A stretch of 64,000 nucleotides of DNA from Methylotuvimicrobium alcaliphilum 20Z (GTDB lineage Bacteria; Pseudomonadota; Gammaproteobacteria; Methylococcales; Methylomonadaceae). Positions within the stretch are counted from its first letter, which is position 1; every line of letters starts with the position of its first letter. The notes under the pieces were generated by a model. It ran no database searches, was not told where the DNA came from, and saw nothing but the letters and a program-made list of their open reading frames with translations. The stretch spans positions 4,604,297-4,668,296 of the forward strand of contig NC_016112.1 in NCBI RefSeq assembly GCF_000968535.2, given 5' to 3'. The position numbers and the translations under genes are program-made. This document shows positions 8,125-18,961 of this stretch, one piece after another.

Positions 8125-10023
8125 ATGAAATCAAATGCACTTAAAATCGTCATCTGGATAGCGGTAGGGCTTACGCTATTCACGGCATTTAGCCGAATGG
8201 GCCCGCAAAACGACAGTAACTATGCCTTGTCATACTCTGACTTTATCGAAGACATACGCGCCGGCGTCGTTGCTGAAGTCACGATCAACGGCGAGGAAAT
8301 CAATGGTCGTCGTCGTAATGGGGAAAGGTTCATGACCTATAACCCAAATGATGCCAAAATGATCGACGAATTATTGGAATACGGCGTCAAAATCAAAGTT
8401 GCTTCGCCGCCGAAACAATCGATGCTGATGCAGATCTTTATCTCATGGGCACCGATGTTACTGCTGATCGCAGTCTGGGTTTATTTCTTCCGCAAACAGC
8501 AAGGCGGCGGCATGGGCGGCCAGATGAATTTCGGTAAAAGCAAGGCCAAATTGCTCGAGGAAAACCAAATCAAAGTCAAATTCACCGATGTCGCCGGCGT
8601 CGAAGAAGCCAAGGAAGACGTCGTCGAAATGGTCGATTTTCTGAGAGACCCCGCCAAATACGAATTCCTCGGCGGTCAGATACCGCGTGGCGTATTGATG
8701 GTCGGTCCTCCGGGAACCGGTAAAACGCTGCTAGCTCGGGCCATTGCAGGTGAAGCGGGTGTACCGTTCTTCTCGATATCCGGTTCGGATTTCGTTGAAA
8801 TGTTTGTCGGTGTCGGTGCCTCTCGCGTTCGCGATATGTTCGAACAAGCCAAGAAACGCGCACCGTGCATCATCTTCATCGACGAGATCGATGCGGTCGG
8901 CCGTCATCGCGGCAACGGCATGGGCGGCGGCAATGACGAACGCGAACAAACCTTGAACCAATTGCTTGTGGAAATGGACGGCTTCAACGGCAACGAAGGC
9001 ATTATCGTTATCGCCGCGACCAACCGCGCCGATGTACTCGATAAAGCCTTGCTGAGACCGGGCCGATTCGACCGACAAGTCACGGTCAGTTTACCCGATA
9101 TCAAAGGCCGCGAGCAGATTCTCGGCGTTCATATCAAAAAAGTACCGCAAGCCGCCGATGTCAACATCAACGATCTGGCCCGAGGCACGCCCGGCTTTTC
9201 CGGTGCGGAACTCGCGAATCTGATCAACGAAGCAGCTTTATTTGCGGCGCGTAAAAACAAACGCGAAGTGAACATGGAAGATCTCGATAAAGCCCGCGAC
9301 AAAATGCTTATGGGCGCCGAAAGAAGAAGCATGATGATGCGCGAAGAAGATAAGTTGATGACCGCCTATCATGAAGCCGGTCATGCCATCGTCGGTCGCA
9401 TCGTACCGGAACACGATCCGGTCTACAAAGTCAGTATCATGCCCCGTGGTGGTGCATTAGGCATCACGATGTTCCTACCGGAACGGGATTCCTACAGCGC
9501 CAGCCGGGATAAACTGGAAAGCCAAATCGCCAGCTTATTCGGCGGTCGGGTTGCCGAGGAAATCATATACGGCAAAAACAAAGTGACCACCGGCGCTTCC
9601 AATGACATCGAGCGCGCCACTCAATTGGCCCGCAACATGGTGACTAAATGGGGTCTCTCCGATCGCCTCGGACCGATGGATTACGGCCCGGATCAAAATC
9701 AAGGCTATTTCGGACCGCAAAATAAAGCGATGTCAGAACAAATGGCACGCTTGATCGACGACGAAATTCGCTCGCTGGTCGACAAAAACTATGAGCGTGC
9801 CAAACAGATTCTCACCGATCGCATGGACATCCTCCATAATATGGCGGAAGCATTAATGCAGTGGGAAACCATCGATAAGTTTCAAATCGATGATTTAATG
9901 AATGGCAAAAAAATTGCCCCTCCGGTACCGGAAGATGATGACAAGGACGAACACCCCCCTGTCACGGTGACTCCGGATACAACGGGCGGCGGCAACATAG
10001 GTCAAGGCGGCCTCGCAACCTAG
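8125..10023 (+). CDS. ftsH: ATP-dependent zinc metalloprotease FtsH
   Basis: 632 residues. Two membrane helices (about 5-25 and 108-127) flank a small periplasmic domain. The AAA module has Walker A GPPGTGKT, Walker B IIFIDEID and the second region of homology [20 protein letters not shown]. The protease domain has the zinc site HEAGH and a downstream acidic ligand region. It extracts and degrades membrane and some cytosolic proteins. A strong RBS (AGAGGAG) precedes the ATG. It is the last gene of the hflK-hflC-ftsH operon, which ends in an intrinsic terminator 25 bp after the stop. The C-terminal tail is acidic then Gly/Thr-rich, as is common. Confidence 0.97.
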   Translation: MKSNALKIVIWIAVGLTLFTAFSRMGPQNDSNYALSYSDFIEDIRAGVVAEVTINGEEINGRRRNGERFMTYNPNDAKMIDELLEYGVKIKVASPPKQSMLMQIFISWAPMLLLIAVWVYFFRKQQGGGMGGQMNFGKSKAKLLEENQIKVKFTDVAGVEEAKEDVVEMVDFLRDPAKYEFLGGQIPRGVLMVGPPGTGKTLLARAIAGEAGVPFFSISGSDFVEMFVGVGASRVRDMFEQAKKRAPCIIFIDEIDAVGRHRGNGMGGGNDEREQTLNQLLVEMDGFNGNEGIIVIAATNRADVLDKALLRPGRFDRQVTVSLPDIKGREQILGVHIKKVPQAADVNINDLARGTPGFSGAELANLINEAALFAARKNKREVNMEDLDKARDKMLMGAERRSMMMREEDKLMTAYHEAGHAIVGRIVPEHDPVYKVSIMPRGGALGITMFLPERDSYSASRDKLESQIASLFGGRVAEEIIYGKNKVTTGASNDIERATQLARNMVTKWGLSDRLGPMDYGPDQNQGYFGPQNKAMSEQMARLIDDEIRSLVDKNYERAKQILTDRMDILHNMAEALMQWETIDKFQIDDLMNGKKIAPPVPEDDDKDEHPPVTVTPDTTGGGNIGQGGLAT

Positions 10024-10047
10024 CCGCTGTCAATGTCCTCCTCTATA

Positions 10048-10085
10048 AAGTCCTCCTGTTCGGTTCTTTCAGGAGGACTTTTTTT
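10048..10085 (+). terminator. Rho-independent terminator of the hflK-hflC-ftsH operon
   Basis: AAGTCCTCCTG and CAGGAGGACTT form an 11-bp stem around a 10-nt loop and are followed by a run of T. The next gene starts 13 bp later. Confidence 0.88.
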
Positions 10086-10097
10086 AAGGATAATCTC

Positions 10098-10541
10098 ATG
10101 AATAGTTTTGCAACAAAAAGCTTAACCAGCTTCAAATATGCGTTGGAAGCTAATTATTATGTCTCTCTGGCCGTCAGTGTCGCAGCAGCAACCCTATCCT
10201 TTACGACTAACCAAACGTTTTTCGAGCTCAACACCGACCTTTACGGCCCTTTGAGTAATAACATCAAAATCATGATGATTTATATTGTACTAGCGGAATT
10301 ATCGATGTTCGCCTATTGTTTCATGAAGCAAAGCTATAAAGAATTGACAGCTGTCGGTCTTTTTTTGATTTTGTTAAGTGGAGCTCTCGAATTTTATGGT
10401 CGCGTCAATCAAATTCCGATCGATCATACTTACCGCTTGTTTTTTCTCTATGCCGGTCTTTCACATATTGCTTATGGTTTATTATCATTCCTACCCGTAA
10501 AACTGGAACACGACGGTCAACATGTCGAGGAATCCCGATAA
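10098..10541 (+). CDS. Small four-helix membrane protein, function unknown
   Basis: 147 residues with four hydrophobic segments at about 20-38 (YVSLAVSVAAATLSF), 58-75, 82-98 (TAVGLFLILLSGALEFYG) and 112-130 (LFFLYAGLSHIAYGLLSFL). No signal cleavage site, Cys motif or catalytic motif is visible. The start ATG at 10098 has AAGGA upstream. It sits between the ftsH terminator and the epimerase gene, 50 bp ahead of the latter, and may be cotranscribed with it. I do not recognise the family. Confidence 0.7.
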   Translation: MNSFATKSLTSFKYALEANYYVSLAVSVAAATLSFTTNQTFFELNTDLYGPLSNNIKIMMIYIVLAELSMFAYCFMKQSYKELTAVGLFLILLSGALEFYGRVNQIPIDHTYRLFFLYAGLSHIAYGLLSFLPVKLEHDGQHVEESR

Positions 10542-10590
10542 GCAAACCGGCTAATTTTGTTGTTGTCACTCTCACTACGGAGCCCGAGTC

Positions 10591-11502
10591 ATGAATATAT
10601 TATTAACAGGCGGCACCGGTTTTATCGGAACTCTTTTGACCAGACAATTGAGCGGTCAGGGTCACCAGCTGACGGTACTTAGCCGGAATCCCGAACACGT
10701 TCCGTCAATTTGCGGCCCCGGCACAAAAGGCCTGGGCCGCCTCGAAGACATCACACCGGACCAACGATTCGACGCGGTCATTAACCTAGCCGGCGCGCCA
10801 ATTTTCGACAAACGATGGACCGAGACACAAAAACGTATTATCTGGGATAGCCGCGTCTTATTGACAGATCGTTTGTTTGAAACGCTGGAACGGTTGGTCG
10901 TAAAACCGGAAGTCTTGATTAGTGGGTCGGCGATTGGCTATTACGGAAACCAAGGCGACACGGTTCTCGATGAAGAGACGCCCGCCAAAGACGATTTTTC
11001 ACATCGATTATGTTTGGCCTGGGAAAACAGCGCGCTGCAAGCCGAACAACTCGATATCCGAGTTTGTTTAATACGAACCGGTTTGGTTATAGGTCACGAA
11101 GGGGGACTGCTACAACGTATGCTCTTACCCTTCAAGCTTGGCCTGGGCGGTCGAATCGGCGCCGGCACCCAATGGATGTCTTGGATACATAGGCAAGATT
11201 GGATCAACGTCGCCTGCGCCATGTTGAACGACGACTCGATGCGCGGCCCTTACAATGCTACCGCACCAAACCCCGTCACCAATCGCGAGTTCACCGAAAC
11301 GTTAGCCGCCTGTTTGAAACGTCCTGCCTTATTGCCGATTCCCGTTTGGGCTTTGAAGCTACTGCTCGGTGAAATGTCGGAACTAGTACTTGGCAGCCAA
11401 CGCGTTATGCCATTAAGACTCATTAATGAACTTGGCTTCAGTTTTGAATATAACGACTTGGAGTCGGCGCTTACCGAGGCCTTATCACCCCACCGTGATT
11501 GA
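10591..11502 (+). CDS. TIGR01777-family NAD(P)-dependent epimerase (YfcH/SulA-like)
   Basis: 303 residues with an N-terminal Rossmann motif TGGTGFIGTLL, then NLAGAPI and the family-specific SGSAIGYYGNQGD segment carrying the YYG tyrosine, WENSALQAE, and a C-terminal DUF1731-like region (ALKLLLGEMSELVLGSQRV...LGFSFEY). This matches the length and motif order of the extended-SDR family typified by E. coli YfcH, whose substrate is unknown. A GGAG RBS precedes the ATG. It is followed by a 740-bp repeat-rich gap. Confidence 0.9.
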   Translation: MNILLTGGTGFIGTLLTRQLSGQGHQLTVLSRNPEHVPSICGPGTKGLGRLEDITPDQRFDAVINLAGAPIFDKRWTETQKRIIWDSRVLLTDRLFETLERLVVKPEVLISGSAIGYYGNQGDTVLDEETPAKDDFSHRLCLAWENSALQAEQLDIRVCLIRTGLVIGHEGGLLQRMLLPFKLGLGGRIGAGTQWMSWIHRQDWINVACAMLNDDSMRGPYNATAPNPVTNREFTETLAACLKRPALLPIPVWALKLLLGEMSELVLGSQRVMPLRLINELGFSFEYNDLESALTEALSPHRD

Positions 11503-11739
11503 TGGCTCTCTTTTGAACGAGAAGCCGTCTAAGAATAAGAAGTTATTTCAATAGCTTATTATGCCTATGCAAATCACTACTAAGCAGGATGGGGTTTACA
11601 ACCCATGCGCATCAAGCTTAACACCGCTCTCCGCCCCAGCTAAATCGCTATTGACAGTAAGGTCATGAGCGCCATTGTGACAAATCGCGTGCTTGATTAA
11701 TGGTGGCGTTACCGCATCTGTACCTAAGCCCAAACAAAG

Positions 11740-11776
11740 CGACGGGTTTCCGCTTCGCTGCTACCCATCCTACGGC
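11740..11776. repeat. Short 'gggtttcgct..acccatcc' palindromic repeat
   Basis: The sequence GACGGGTTTCCGCTTCGCTG followed by CTACCCATCC folds back on itself, as in common proteobacterial intergenic repeats. The surrounding 11503-11844 interval holds no supported gene. Confidence 0.4.
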
Positions 11777-11844
11777 GCCGTAAACTTTATAGGCAGCTAA
11801 GGTACTCCCTTTATACTCAAAAAATGGCTAACTTTATGAAGGAA

Positions 11845-12078
11845 GGTATGGGGTGTGGCTAGCGAGGATGTCGGCAGCAAGGCAGATTTTTGCTCCTCGG
11901 CAATTGCTCCTGCATTGCCCTAATACACGCCATCCCTGGCGTTCGATTGCTGCCGTCAAGCCCCAATGGAGGGGGTTACCCAGCACCTAAATTCCATAGT
12001 TCATTGGCTATGATTAACTATCTAGGATAATTTAGGTGCTGGGTGAACGGCGGTCCTCGATAAACACATCCCATACCT
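11845..12078. repeat. Intergenic structured repeat (family C), second copy, with nested family-B hairpin
   Basis: Inverted ends GGTATGGG and CCCATACC enclose blocks shared with the 1126-1287 copy ('gaggatgtcggcagc', 'cgccatccctggcg'). A separate 67-bp hairpin (11978-12044) is inserted within it. No coding potential is seen across 11503-12242. Confidence 0.6.
11978..12044. repeat. Family-B hairpin element, copy B1
   Basis: Perfect 16-bp inverted repeats (ACCCAGCACCTAAATT at 11978-11993 and its complement at 12029-12044) flank 35 bp of nearly conserved sequence. A second copy lies at 30762-30827, also nested inside another repeat. Confidence 0.75.
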
Positions 12079-12242
12079 TTTATTCTTAGACGGTTTTTCG
12101 ATCAAAAGGGAGTAGCATCGTAGCGCAATCCGGCAAGTTCGAAATCACGCCACTCCCGTATTCCGCTACGATGCATAAGAGCTACATGCTATACATAAGT
12201 CATGCATCTTTTTGCAATCTTAGTCTTTGCGGGCATGCGCTA

Positions 12243-14261
12243 TTACTTGACGCGCATGCCCGGCACGGCTCCTTGATCCGGATTCAGCAACCAGATGTCC
12301 TTGCCGCCCGGCCCGGCGGCCAGCACCATGCCTTCGGATAGGCCGAAACGCATTTTCCTTGGTTTTAAATTCGCGACGACCAATGTCAATTTGCCGATCA
12401 GATCTTCCGGCGCGTAGGCTGATTTAATTCCGGCAAAGATATTGCGTGTTTCATCGCCGATATCGACGGTCAGTTGCAACAACTTGTCCGCGCCTTCGAC
12501 ATGTTCGGCTTTGACGATGCGCGCGATGCGAAGATCCAGTTTGGCAAAATCGTCGAACTCAATCGCCTCGGCGATCGGGTCGAAACGTTTCGGTTTCGGC
12601 TCCTCGGTTTTTTGCAAGTTTTCCTTTGAGGCTTCGACCACCGCAGCGATCTTGTCAGGATCGACCCGAGTCATCAACGGCCGAAACACGTCAATCTGAT
12701 GATCGAGCAACGGCTCGGCTTTATCCGGCCAGGCCTCAGGTTCCAGGTTCAAAAAAATTTCGGCTTGATGGGCCATTGCCGGCACAACCGGTTTTAAATA
12801 GACGATCAATAATCTAAACAAATTGATGCCCATCGAGCAAATTTCATGCAGCTCCTCATCGCGGCCTTCCTCTTTCGCGATTAACCAAGGTTTTTTCTCG
12901 TCGATATACTGATTGGCGCGATCTGCGAGCGCCATGATTTCACGCATTGCCTTGCCGAATTCGCGCGTTTCATAACAACGCGCAATACCTTCATTTGCCT
13001 CGATGAAATAATCGTATAGTTCCGGCTCCACGCAATGTTTCGAAAGCATACCGTCGAAACGTTTATGAATAAAACCGGCGCAACGGCTTGCAATATTGAC
13101 AACCTTACCGACTAGATCGGAATTAACGCGTTGGGTAAAATCGTCGAAGTTTAAATCGATATCGTCGACGCCGGAACCGAGTTTCGCTGCAAAATAATAC
13201 CGCAGATATTCCGGGTTCAGGTGGTCGAGATAGGTGCGCGCTTTAATGAAAGTACCGCGCGATTTGGACATCTTTTCGCCGTTCACGGTCAAAAAACCGT
13301 GCGCGAATATTGCGCTCGGTGTTCTAAAGCCTGACCCCTTCAACATTGCAGGCCAGAACAATGCATGAAAATAAATGATGTCCTTACCGATGAAATGATA
13401 CAACTCGGCATCGCTTTCCTCGGCCCAGAAATCATCGAAATTCAAGTCTTCCTCGCGCTCGCATAGATTTTTGAAACTAGCCATGTATCCGATCGGCGCA
13501 TCGAGCCAGACATAGAAATATTTGCCTGGCGCATCCGGTATTTCGAAACCGAAATACGGCGCGTCACGCGAGATATCCCATTCCTGCAGACCATTTTCGA
13601 GCCATTCGTTCATTTTGTTACCGACTTCATTCTGTAAATGGCCTTCGGCTATCCATTCGCGCAACATATTCTCGAAATCCGGTAACTTGAAGAAATAATG
13701 CAGCGATTCTTTTTCGATCGGTTTTTCGCCGGAAACGACCGACACGGCATTTTTCAATTCGGTCGGCGAATAGGTCGCGCCGCACGCCTCACAGCTGTCA
13801 CCGTACTGGTCCTTTGCGCCGCATTTCGGACAATCGCCCTTAATGAAGCGATCAGGTAAAAACATGTTTTTGACCGGATCGAAAGCCTGCGTGATGCTGC
13901 GCGATGAGATATGCCCGCCCTCGCGCAAACGTCTATAGATCAACTCGGCGAGCGACTTGTTCTCTGCAGAGTGCGTACTATGAAAATTGTCGAACGCAAC
14001 GCCGAACTCGGTAAAATCGGCCAAATGCTCTTCGGCGGAGCGGGCGATTAATTGTTCAGGCGTAATGCCTTCGCTGTCGGCCCTAAGCATGATCGGCGTA
14101 CCGTGCGTATCGTCGGCACAAACGAAATAGCATTGCTGATGCCGTTGTTTCTGAAACCGTACCCAAATATCGGTTTGAATATATTCGACCATGTGTCCTA
14201 AATGAATCGGACCATTGGCATAAGGCAGGGCACTGGTAACAAGAATTTTTCTGTCTGACAT
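12243..14261 (-). CDS. metG: Methionyl-tRNA synthetase, long form with C-terminal tRNA-binding domain
   Basis: 672 residues. The class I HIGH-type motif is HLGH (20-23, in [10 protein letters not shown]), the KMSKS motif is intact (EKMSKSRGT), and the connective insertion has the zinc-binding [18 protein letters not shown] cluster. The last ~110 residues ([20 protein letters not shown] onward) are the EMAP-II/OB-fold tRNA-binding domain. It charges initiator and elongator tRNA-Met. The gene is flanked by repeat-filled gaps on both sides. All motifs are complete and the length is standard for the dimeric proteobacterial form. Confidence 0.97.
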   Translation of the reverse strand: MSDRKILVTSALPYANGPIHLGHMVEYIQTDIWVRFQKQRHQQCYFVCADDTHGTPIMLRADSEGITPEQLIARSAEEHLADFTEFGVAFDNFHSTHSAENKSLAELIYRRLREGGHISSRSITQAFDPVKNMFLPDRFIKGDCPKCGAKDQYGDSCEACGATYSPTELKNAVSVVSGEKPIEKESLHYFFKLPDFENMLREWIAEGHLQNEVGNKMNEWLENGLQEWDISRDAPYFGFEIPDAPGKYFYVWLDAPIGYMASFKNLCEREEDLNFDDFWAEESDAELYHFIGKDIIYFHALFWPAMLKGSGFRTPSAIFAHGFLTVNGEKMSKSRGTFIKARTYLDHLNPEYLRYYFAAKLGSGVDDIDLNFDDFTQRVNSDLVGKVVNIASRCAGFIHKRFDGMLSKHCVEPELYDYFIEANEGIARCYETREFGKAMREIMALADRANQYIDEKKPWLIAKEEGRDEELHEICSMGINLFRLLIVYLKPVVPAMAHQAEIFLNLEPEAWPDKAEPLLDHQIDVFRPLMTRVDPDKIAAVVEASKENLQKTEEPKPKRFDPIAEAIEFDDFAKLDLRIARIVKAEHVEGADKLLQLTVDIGDETRNIFAGIKSAYAPEDLIGKLTLVVANLKPRKMRFGLSEGMVLAAGPGGKDIWLLNPDQGAVPGMRVK

Positions 14262-14492
14262 GGCTTAACCGGCGAAAATATGATGGAAACAAACGCGCTA
14301 TTATGGCATAAAACCACATTTTATTGGGACTCGCTAAACAACGATAACCGATATCTTACCCATGTATTGACTTTCAAGATCCTGGATGGATGAAAAACGG
14401 AGAAGGGCAGGCTTTTACTGTGAAAGTTCGCAATTCCTCTGGTGAAGCAGAGCGTAGGAACAAGAAATATGAAAAACAATGTCGGTTCCGAA

Positions 14493-14597
14493 GAGGGTGC
14501 GGTTGCTCGATCGGCAGGCGTCGGCGGCAAGGACAGCCGCCGTCGAGCCTACAGGGACGTATTTACGGCGTCCTGTCGGGCGAGTGACCGTACCCTC
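14493..14597. repeat. Intergenic structured repeat (family C-like), third copy
   Basis: Imperfect inverted ends (GAGGGTGCGGTTGCTCG against CGAGTGACCGTACCCTC) enclose 'gtcggcggcaaggacagccgcc' split by short spacers and 'gacgtatttacggcgtcc', a block shared with family A. Upstream at 14428-14460 a 'gcagagcgtaggaac' motif resembles another common repeat. No gene is supported in 14262-14668. Confidence 0.5.
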
Positions 14598-14668
14598 CCC
14601 ACCAGAGAACTTTCATTTGCCGGGGCGATGGCTAGACCTTCATGAACGTTATTTTGAAACACGCTGCC

Positions 14669-15868
14669 TTAAGAACCAAATGACGCAACGCGCGTGCCTT
14701 CGTCTATCGCATCATCGGGATGGTCGATTACCTTCTCGCCTAGTACGAGTCCTTCCAAAATTTCGGTCAATAAACCATTACTCTGGCCTGTCCGTACCGA
14801 TCGCAATCGAGCACGCCCATTTTCAACAACAAATACGGCCCTGCCGTCGTTGTGACGGAATAATGCATTACTGGCAACGGTCAGTGCTTCTGGTTGTTCC
14901 CAAACGATGAATTTTGCTTCCACTCGGTAACCGTCTCCTAAGCGCCGCCAGATTTCAGAGGCAGAACGAATGTCCGCGACAACCACTACACGTTGCTCTT
15001 CGACTCCTAGCGCACTGATTTTAGTAAATCCCGTCGGCTTGATGATCCGCACGATGCCTTCGAGTATGTCATTGCCTCCCCAACGCTCCAATAATACACG
15101 CCCACCGGGTTCGATACGTATCGCATCATGAGATAACACCTCAACTTCGATTTCCAGATTATGCGTATCGCCGACTTCCAACAACAAGTGTCCGGCAGGC
15201 ACTACGCCGGCGCTTTTCTGTTCGATGTTTAAAACGCGTCCACCGATAGGCGAGCGCACTTGTACGGTTTCAACCGGCTTTGAAGTATCCGCTACAGCCG
15301 AATAACGAAGCGCCGCTTGCGCAGCCTCTAAGTCGAAATGGGCCACCTCGATTGCCGAATTAGCCGCTTGCGCTGCGGCTTTCAAAGCCAACATACGACT
15401 GCGTGCTTGGTCGAATTCCGAACGCGATATTAAACTACGCGTCATCAATTCTTCGCGGCGGCGAAATTCTACCGAGGCATGTTCGGCCTCGGCACGGGCT
15501 TGTCTGGCTGAAGCCTTGACACGCGCTAAGGCTGAGCGTGCCGCGGCAACTCGTGCTTCCGCTTCCGCTCGGCTGCGGGGGTCCAATACTGTCGGCGGCA
15601 AGGGATCAATCAAGGCCAGCGGTTGACCTAGCTCGACAACATCGCCAACTTCCAGATCGATGCGTCTAAGGTAACCCGCCACTGGCGCATAAAGCATGTA
15701 ACGGTCTTTAACTCGTGTTTTGCCTTCTTCTTCTATAGTAATCCGCAACGGCCTGCGCGCAACGATGCTCGTTTCGACCAATACCGGTCTAGGCCAGAAA
15801 CCCCATGCAATCGCCAGTATAACAAGCGCCATTAGTGCCGATATCCCTACAAAACGTCCTGACGGCAT
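14669..15868 (-). CDS. HlyD/MFP-type periplasmic adaptor of an ABC exporter
   Basis: 399 residues: an uncleaved N-terminal membrane anchor (about 6-24), a beta-barrel/lipoyl half-motif (LYAPVAGYLRRIDLEVGDVVELGQP), a long Ala/Arg-rich helical hairpin (105-195, RAEAEARVAAARSALARVKA), the second lipoyl half (VRSPIGGRVLNIEQKSAG), then beta-barrel and membrane-proximal domains. Such adaptors bridge an inner-membrane pump to an outer-membrane channel. It is the last of three genes, 4 bp after the permease stop, with no TolC gene nearby. The substrate cannot be inferred. Confidence 0.88.
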   Translation of the reverse strand: MPSGRFVGISALMALVILAIAWGFWPRPVLVETSIVARRPLRITIEEEGKTRVKDRYMLYAPVAGYLRRIDLEVGDVVELGQPLALIDPLPPTVLDPRSRAEAEARVAAARSALARVKASARQARAEAEHASVEFRRREELMTRSLISRSEFDQARSRMLALKAAAQAANSAIEVAHFDLEAAQAALRYSAVADTSKPVETVQVRSPIGGRVLNIEQKSAGVVPAGHLLLEVGDTHNLEIEVEVLSHDAIRIEPGGRVLLERWGGNDILEGIVRIIKPTGFTKISALGVEEQRVVVVADIRSASEIWRRLGDGYRVEAKFIVWEQPEALTVASNALFRHNDGRAVFVVENGRARLRSVRTGQSNGLLTEILEGLVLGEKVIDHPDDAIDEGTRVASFGS

Positions 15869-15872
15869 TAGT

Positions 15873-18239
15873 TTACTCCCGTGTTTTTAATACTTCGATA
15901 AGATCGAGACGACTCAACTGCCGCCAGATCAACGCAGCAGTCACTGCAAAAGAAATCAAAACGATGGAAGCCGCTAAAGCATAAGTCGACGGAACTACGA
16001 TCATCGGAATGCGGTAAAGATCCGATGAAAATGACTTTGCAATGTAACTCGACAGACCGATTCCAACCAGAAAACCGGGAGGAATGGCCGCTAGGGTCAG
16101 CAAGCCTATTTCACCCAGCAAGATGTAACCGACTTCGGCGCGGGTAAAACCCAATACTCGTAACGAGGCTAGCTCCCGACTTCGTTCCGAAAATGCGATA
16201 CGGGCCGAATTATACACGACGCCAAAAGCGACAAAGGCGCCCAGCAGGGCAGTGATAAAGGAAAACCATAGAATCGTTTTTTCCATCATTTCATTGAACT
16301 GTTCGATTGCCGTATCGCGAACGATGGTTCCAGCAACGCGCGGCATGTCTCGGAGTTGGTGATAGAGGTTGATTTGATATTCGGGATCCACAGACAATCG
16401 CACACCGGAAATCGCGGGGCCTTCATGCATCAAACGGTTGAGTGTCGAGCGATTCATATATGCGTTGACACCAAGATATTGCCGCGAAGTACCTACGACA
16501 GGGACCTTAAATACAGACCTATTGCCCTCGAGAACTTCAATCGTCAGTAATTGACCGGGTGCGATTTGGAGAATCTCCGTTGCCAGGTAGTCGGACAATA
16601 TAATTCCTTCCTGGGGAATATCGATAGCCTCAAGCGATGGGTTCAATATCCTATGGAGTTTCCCGCCGGGTTCTATGCCGTCGACTTTAAAACGGTAGCT
16701 GCGATGACCATGTACCAAACGAGCGGAAACGGAGCGGAAACCTTCAATATTATTTACTCCCTCTAATGCTCCTAACGAATAGAGCGCACGGTACGGTGTC
16801 GGATCATTGAACATGACGGTTAAATCTTCACGGCTACTCAAGCCATACTGCACTTCGATAATCCAATTGATTGCATCCCGTTGAAAATTAGTCATCATCA
16901 AAATACCGCATGCGGCTGCGATACCCAATATCGTTAATCCTGCCTTGACGGGCTGCCGCGCGATGTGGCGAATTATCATACGCGACGGTTCGTCAAGATG
17001 CTTTTGTAAACCGATACGCTCGATAAGCGTAGCTCGATAGTTTAGAGGCGGTTCCGGTCGCATACCTTCTGCGGGTGGAAGTTGAGCGGCTCGCCGAACG
17101 GCAAAGGCCGTACCTGCCAGCGCTGCAAATAGGGTAACAAACACGGCTTGCGACATGACGGCAGGATTCAATATGAAATGAAGATAGGGAAAACTATAAA
17201 GCTGTTGATACATGCTGCATAAGGCGTCTGCAAACCAAAGCCCGAGTGCGACTCCTAACACTATCCCAAAAGATGTTATGCTTATAATCAATTTGACATA
17301 GTGCATGGCAATTTGCGACGTTGCATAACCGAATGCCTTCAGTGTCGCAATTTGTTCACGCTCTGTAGACACCAATCGACTGATGACGATATTCAATAGA
17401 AACGTCGCCACGCTCAAAAAAATCACTGGAAAAATGGTTGCCATGATTTCAAGGGCATGCAATTCATCGGTAATGAATCGATGGCTGAACTGATCTTTAC
17501 GACTGTAAGCGCCTAACCCGCCATAACGAGCAAGAATAAGATCGATTCCATCAATAACATCGCGCTCGAATGCATCCGACTGAAGCGAAAAAACTACATT
17601 GTTGAAAGCGCCATCCATATTGTAGGCTGTAGCAAGCGCCTTACGGTTCATCCATAAAATTCCGTAACGTTGATAATCCGGAAATAGTCCTCCCGGCGGA
17701 ATCGCATACATATACTCAGGCGTTAAAACAATGCCGACAATATTAAGACGTTTGCGATGTCCTCGGATAATTACCTCGATACGATCACCCGGCTTTAAAC
17801 GATGCGCATCGGCAAAGGCTTCGCTAATCGCCACTTCGTTTCCGGCACCCGCCACCGGCAATCGTCCGCGCCGCACATATGGCACATTGAGCCGAGGCGC
17901 ACCAAAATCGGGTAATGAAACGATGCGACCGGTAATGGGATCGTCGAAACCTTCTACCTGGATATTGATAGCCGCCACGACGCGAGTTTCGACTTGGTTG
18001 ATGCCCGGCAATTCCGCAAAACGCTCCGCCGCTGCTTCGGGAGCCCGTACCAAACTTACGAATACTTCGGCGAAACGCTGATTAATGTAGTAACTCGTTT
18101 GAGTTAATTTTAGCGATTCGTAGGTAACCCGCGACATTATAAAAGTCGAAATACCTCCGATGATGACCAGAGATATCGCCAAGGTCATACCGCGCATTAG
18201 CCAGAGATCGCGTAGTAATTTACGGTTGAGCGCCCGCAT
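15873..18239 (-). CDS. ABC exporter permease with two FtsX/MacB-type domains
   Basis: 788 residues. One N-terminal helix (about 18-38) is followed by a large periplasmic domain, three helices at about 265-400 (IFPVIFLSVATFLLNIVISRLVSTEREQIATLKAFGY), a short helix near 440, a second periplasmic domain, and three C-terminal helices containing SRELASLRVLGFTRAEVGYILL. This duplicated FtsX arrangement is typical of the large permeases paired with LolD/MacB-type ATPases and HlyD adaptors. The start codon touches the stop of the ATPase gene, so the two are coupled. The role is efflux or membrane-component export; substrate unknown. Confidence 0.9.
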   Translation of the reverse strand: MRALNRKLLRDLWLMRGMTLAISLVIIGGISTFIMSRVTYESLKLTQTSYYINQRFAEVFVSLVRAPEAAAERFAELPGINQVETRVVAAINIQVEGFDDPITGRIVSLPDFGAPRLNVPYVRRGRLPVAGAGNEVAISEAFADAHRLKPGDRIEVIIRGHRKRLNIVGIVLTPEYMYAIPPGGLFPDYQRYGILWMNRKALATAYNMDGAFNNVVFSLQSDAFERDVIDGIDLILARYGGLGAYSRKDQFSHRFITDELHALEIMATIFPVIFLSVATFLLNIVISRLVSTEREQIATLKAFGYATSQIAMHYVKLIISITSFGIVLGVALGLWFADALCSMYQQLYSFPYLHFILNPAVMSQAVFVTLFAALAGTAFAVRRAAQLPPAEGMRPEPPLNYRATLIERIGLQKHLDEPSRMIIRHIARQPVKAGLTILGIAAACGILMMTNFQRDAINWIIEVQYGLSSREDLTVMFNDPTPYRALYSLGALEGVNNIEGFRSVSARLVHGHRSYRFKVDGIEPGGKLHRILNPSLEAIDIPQEGIILSDYLATEILQIAPGQLLTIEVLEGNRSVFKVPVVGTSRQYLGVNAYMNRSTLNRLMHEGPAISGVRLSVDPEYQINLYHQLRDMPRVAGTIVRDTAIEQFNEMMEKTILWFSFITALLGAFVAFGVVYNSARIAFSERSRELASLRVLGFTRAEVGYILLGEIGLLTLAAIPPGFLVGIGLSSYIAKSFSSDLYRIPMIVVPSTYALAASIVLISFAVTAALIWRQLSRLDLIEVLKTRE

Positions 18240-18961
18240 TACCAGCTCAGTTCCGACGGCGATTTTCGCGCTTGATTAAAGTCGGATCCTATAATTTGAC
18301 CATCGGCTAACCGAATCACATGATGCGCCATTTCTGCAATGACTATGTTGTGGGTGATAACCACTGTTGTGGTGCCGAGTTCACGATTTGCGCGCTCGAG
18401 CGCTTCCAAAACGACGATTCCGGTCGATGAGTCGAGCGCGCCGGTCGGCTCGTCGCACAATAATACAGACGGATTTTTAGCAATGGCCCGAGCGATTGCA
18501 ACCCGCTGTTGTTCTCCGCCGGAAAGTTGGGCCGGAAAATGATCCAACCGTTTACCCATGCCGACAAGCTCGAGCGCATCTTCCGGTGTCATCGGTTGCG
18601 AAGCAATCTCGGTGACCGCGGCAACGTTTTCACGCGCGGTTAGGCTCGGGATTAAATTGTAAAACTGAAATACAAAGCCGACATGGTCGCGACGAAATGC
18701 GGTCAACTCTCTCTCATTGACGACGGTAAGATCTTTATCACTGTATAGCACATGGCCGGAAGTCGCGGAATCCAGACCGCCTAGAATATTCAAGAGCGTG
18801 GATTTGCCACTGCCCGATGCGCCGAGTAATACGGCGAATTGGCCTCTATACAGATCAAGATCGACATTGCGCAATGCGACAACTTCAACTTCTCCCATGC
18901 GATAAATCTTGGTGAGTCCGCGAGCCTGAAAAACAATTGACGATTGTTTGACTATACCCAT
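18239..18961 (-). CDS. ABC exporter ATPase (LolD/MacB-like)
   Basis: 240 residues with Walker [10 protein letters not shown]-loop [17 protein letters not shown], signature [14 protein letters not shown], Walker [12 protein letters not shown] and the H-loop ITHN. It powers the downstream permease and adaptor. The only usable start, ATG at 18961, lies inside the terminal 9 bp of a family-A repeat (ATGGGTATA), so the first three residues (MGI) are repeat-encoded and no Shine-Dalgarno sequence is visible. The repeat insertion may have replaced the native 5' end or promoter; the ATPase core is complete. Confidence 0.92.
   Translation of the reverse strand: MGIVKQSSIVFQARGLTKIYRMGEVEVVALRNVDLDLYRGQFAVLLGASGSGKSTLLNILGGLDSATSGHVLYSDKDLTVVNERELTAFRRDHVGFVFQFYNLIPSLTARENVAAVTEIASQPMTPEDALELVGMGKRLDHFPAQLSGGEQQRVAIARAIAKNPSVLLCDEPTGALDSSTGIVVLEALERANRELGTTTVVITHNIVIAEMAHHVIRLADGQIIGSDFNQARKSPSELSW

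Noticed and set aside
14390..14910. Several overlapping rightward frames between metG and the exporter adaptor
   Set aside because: Arg/Ser-rich shadows over a structured repeat and over the antisense of the adaptor gene.
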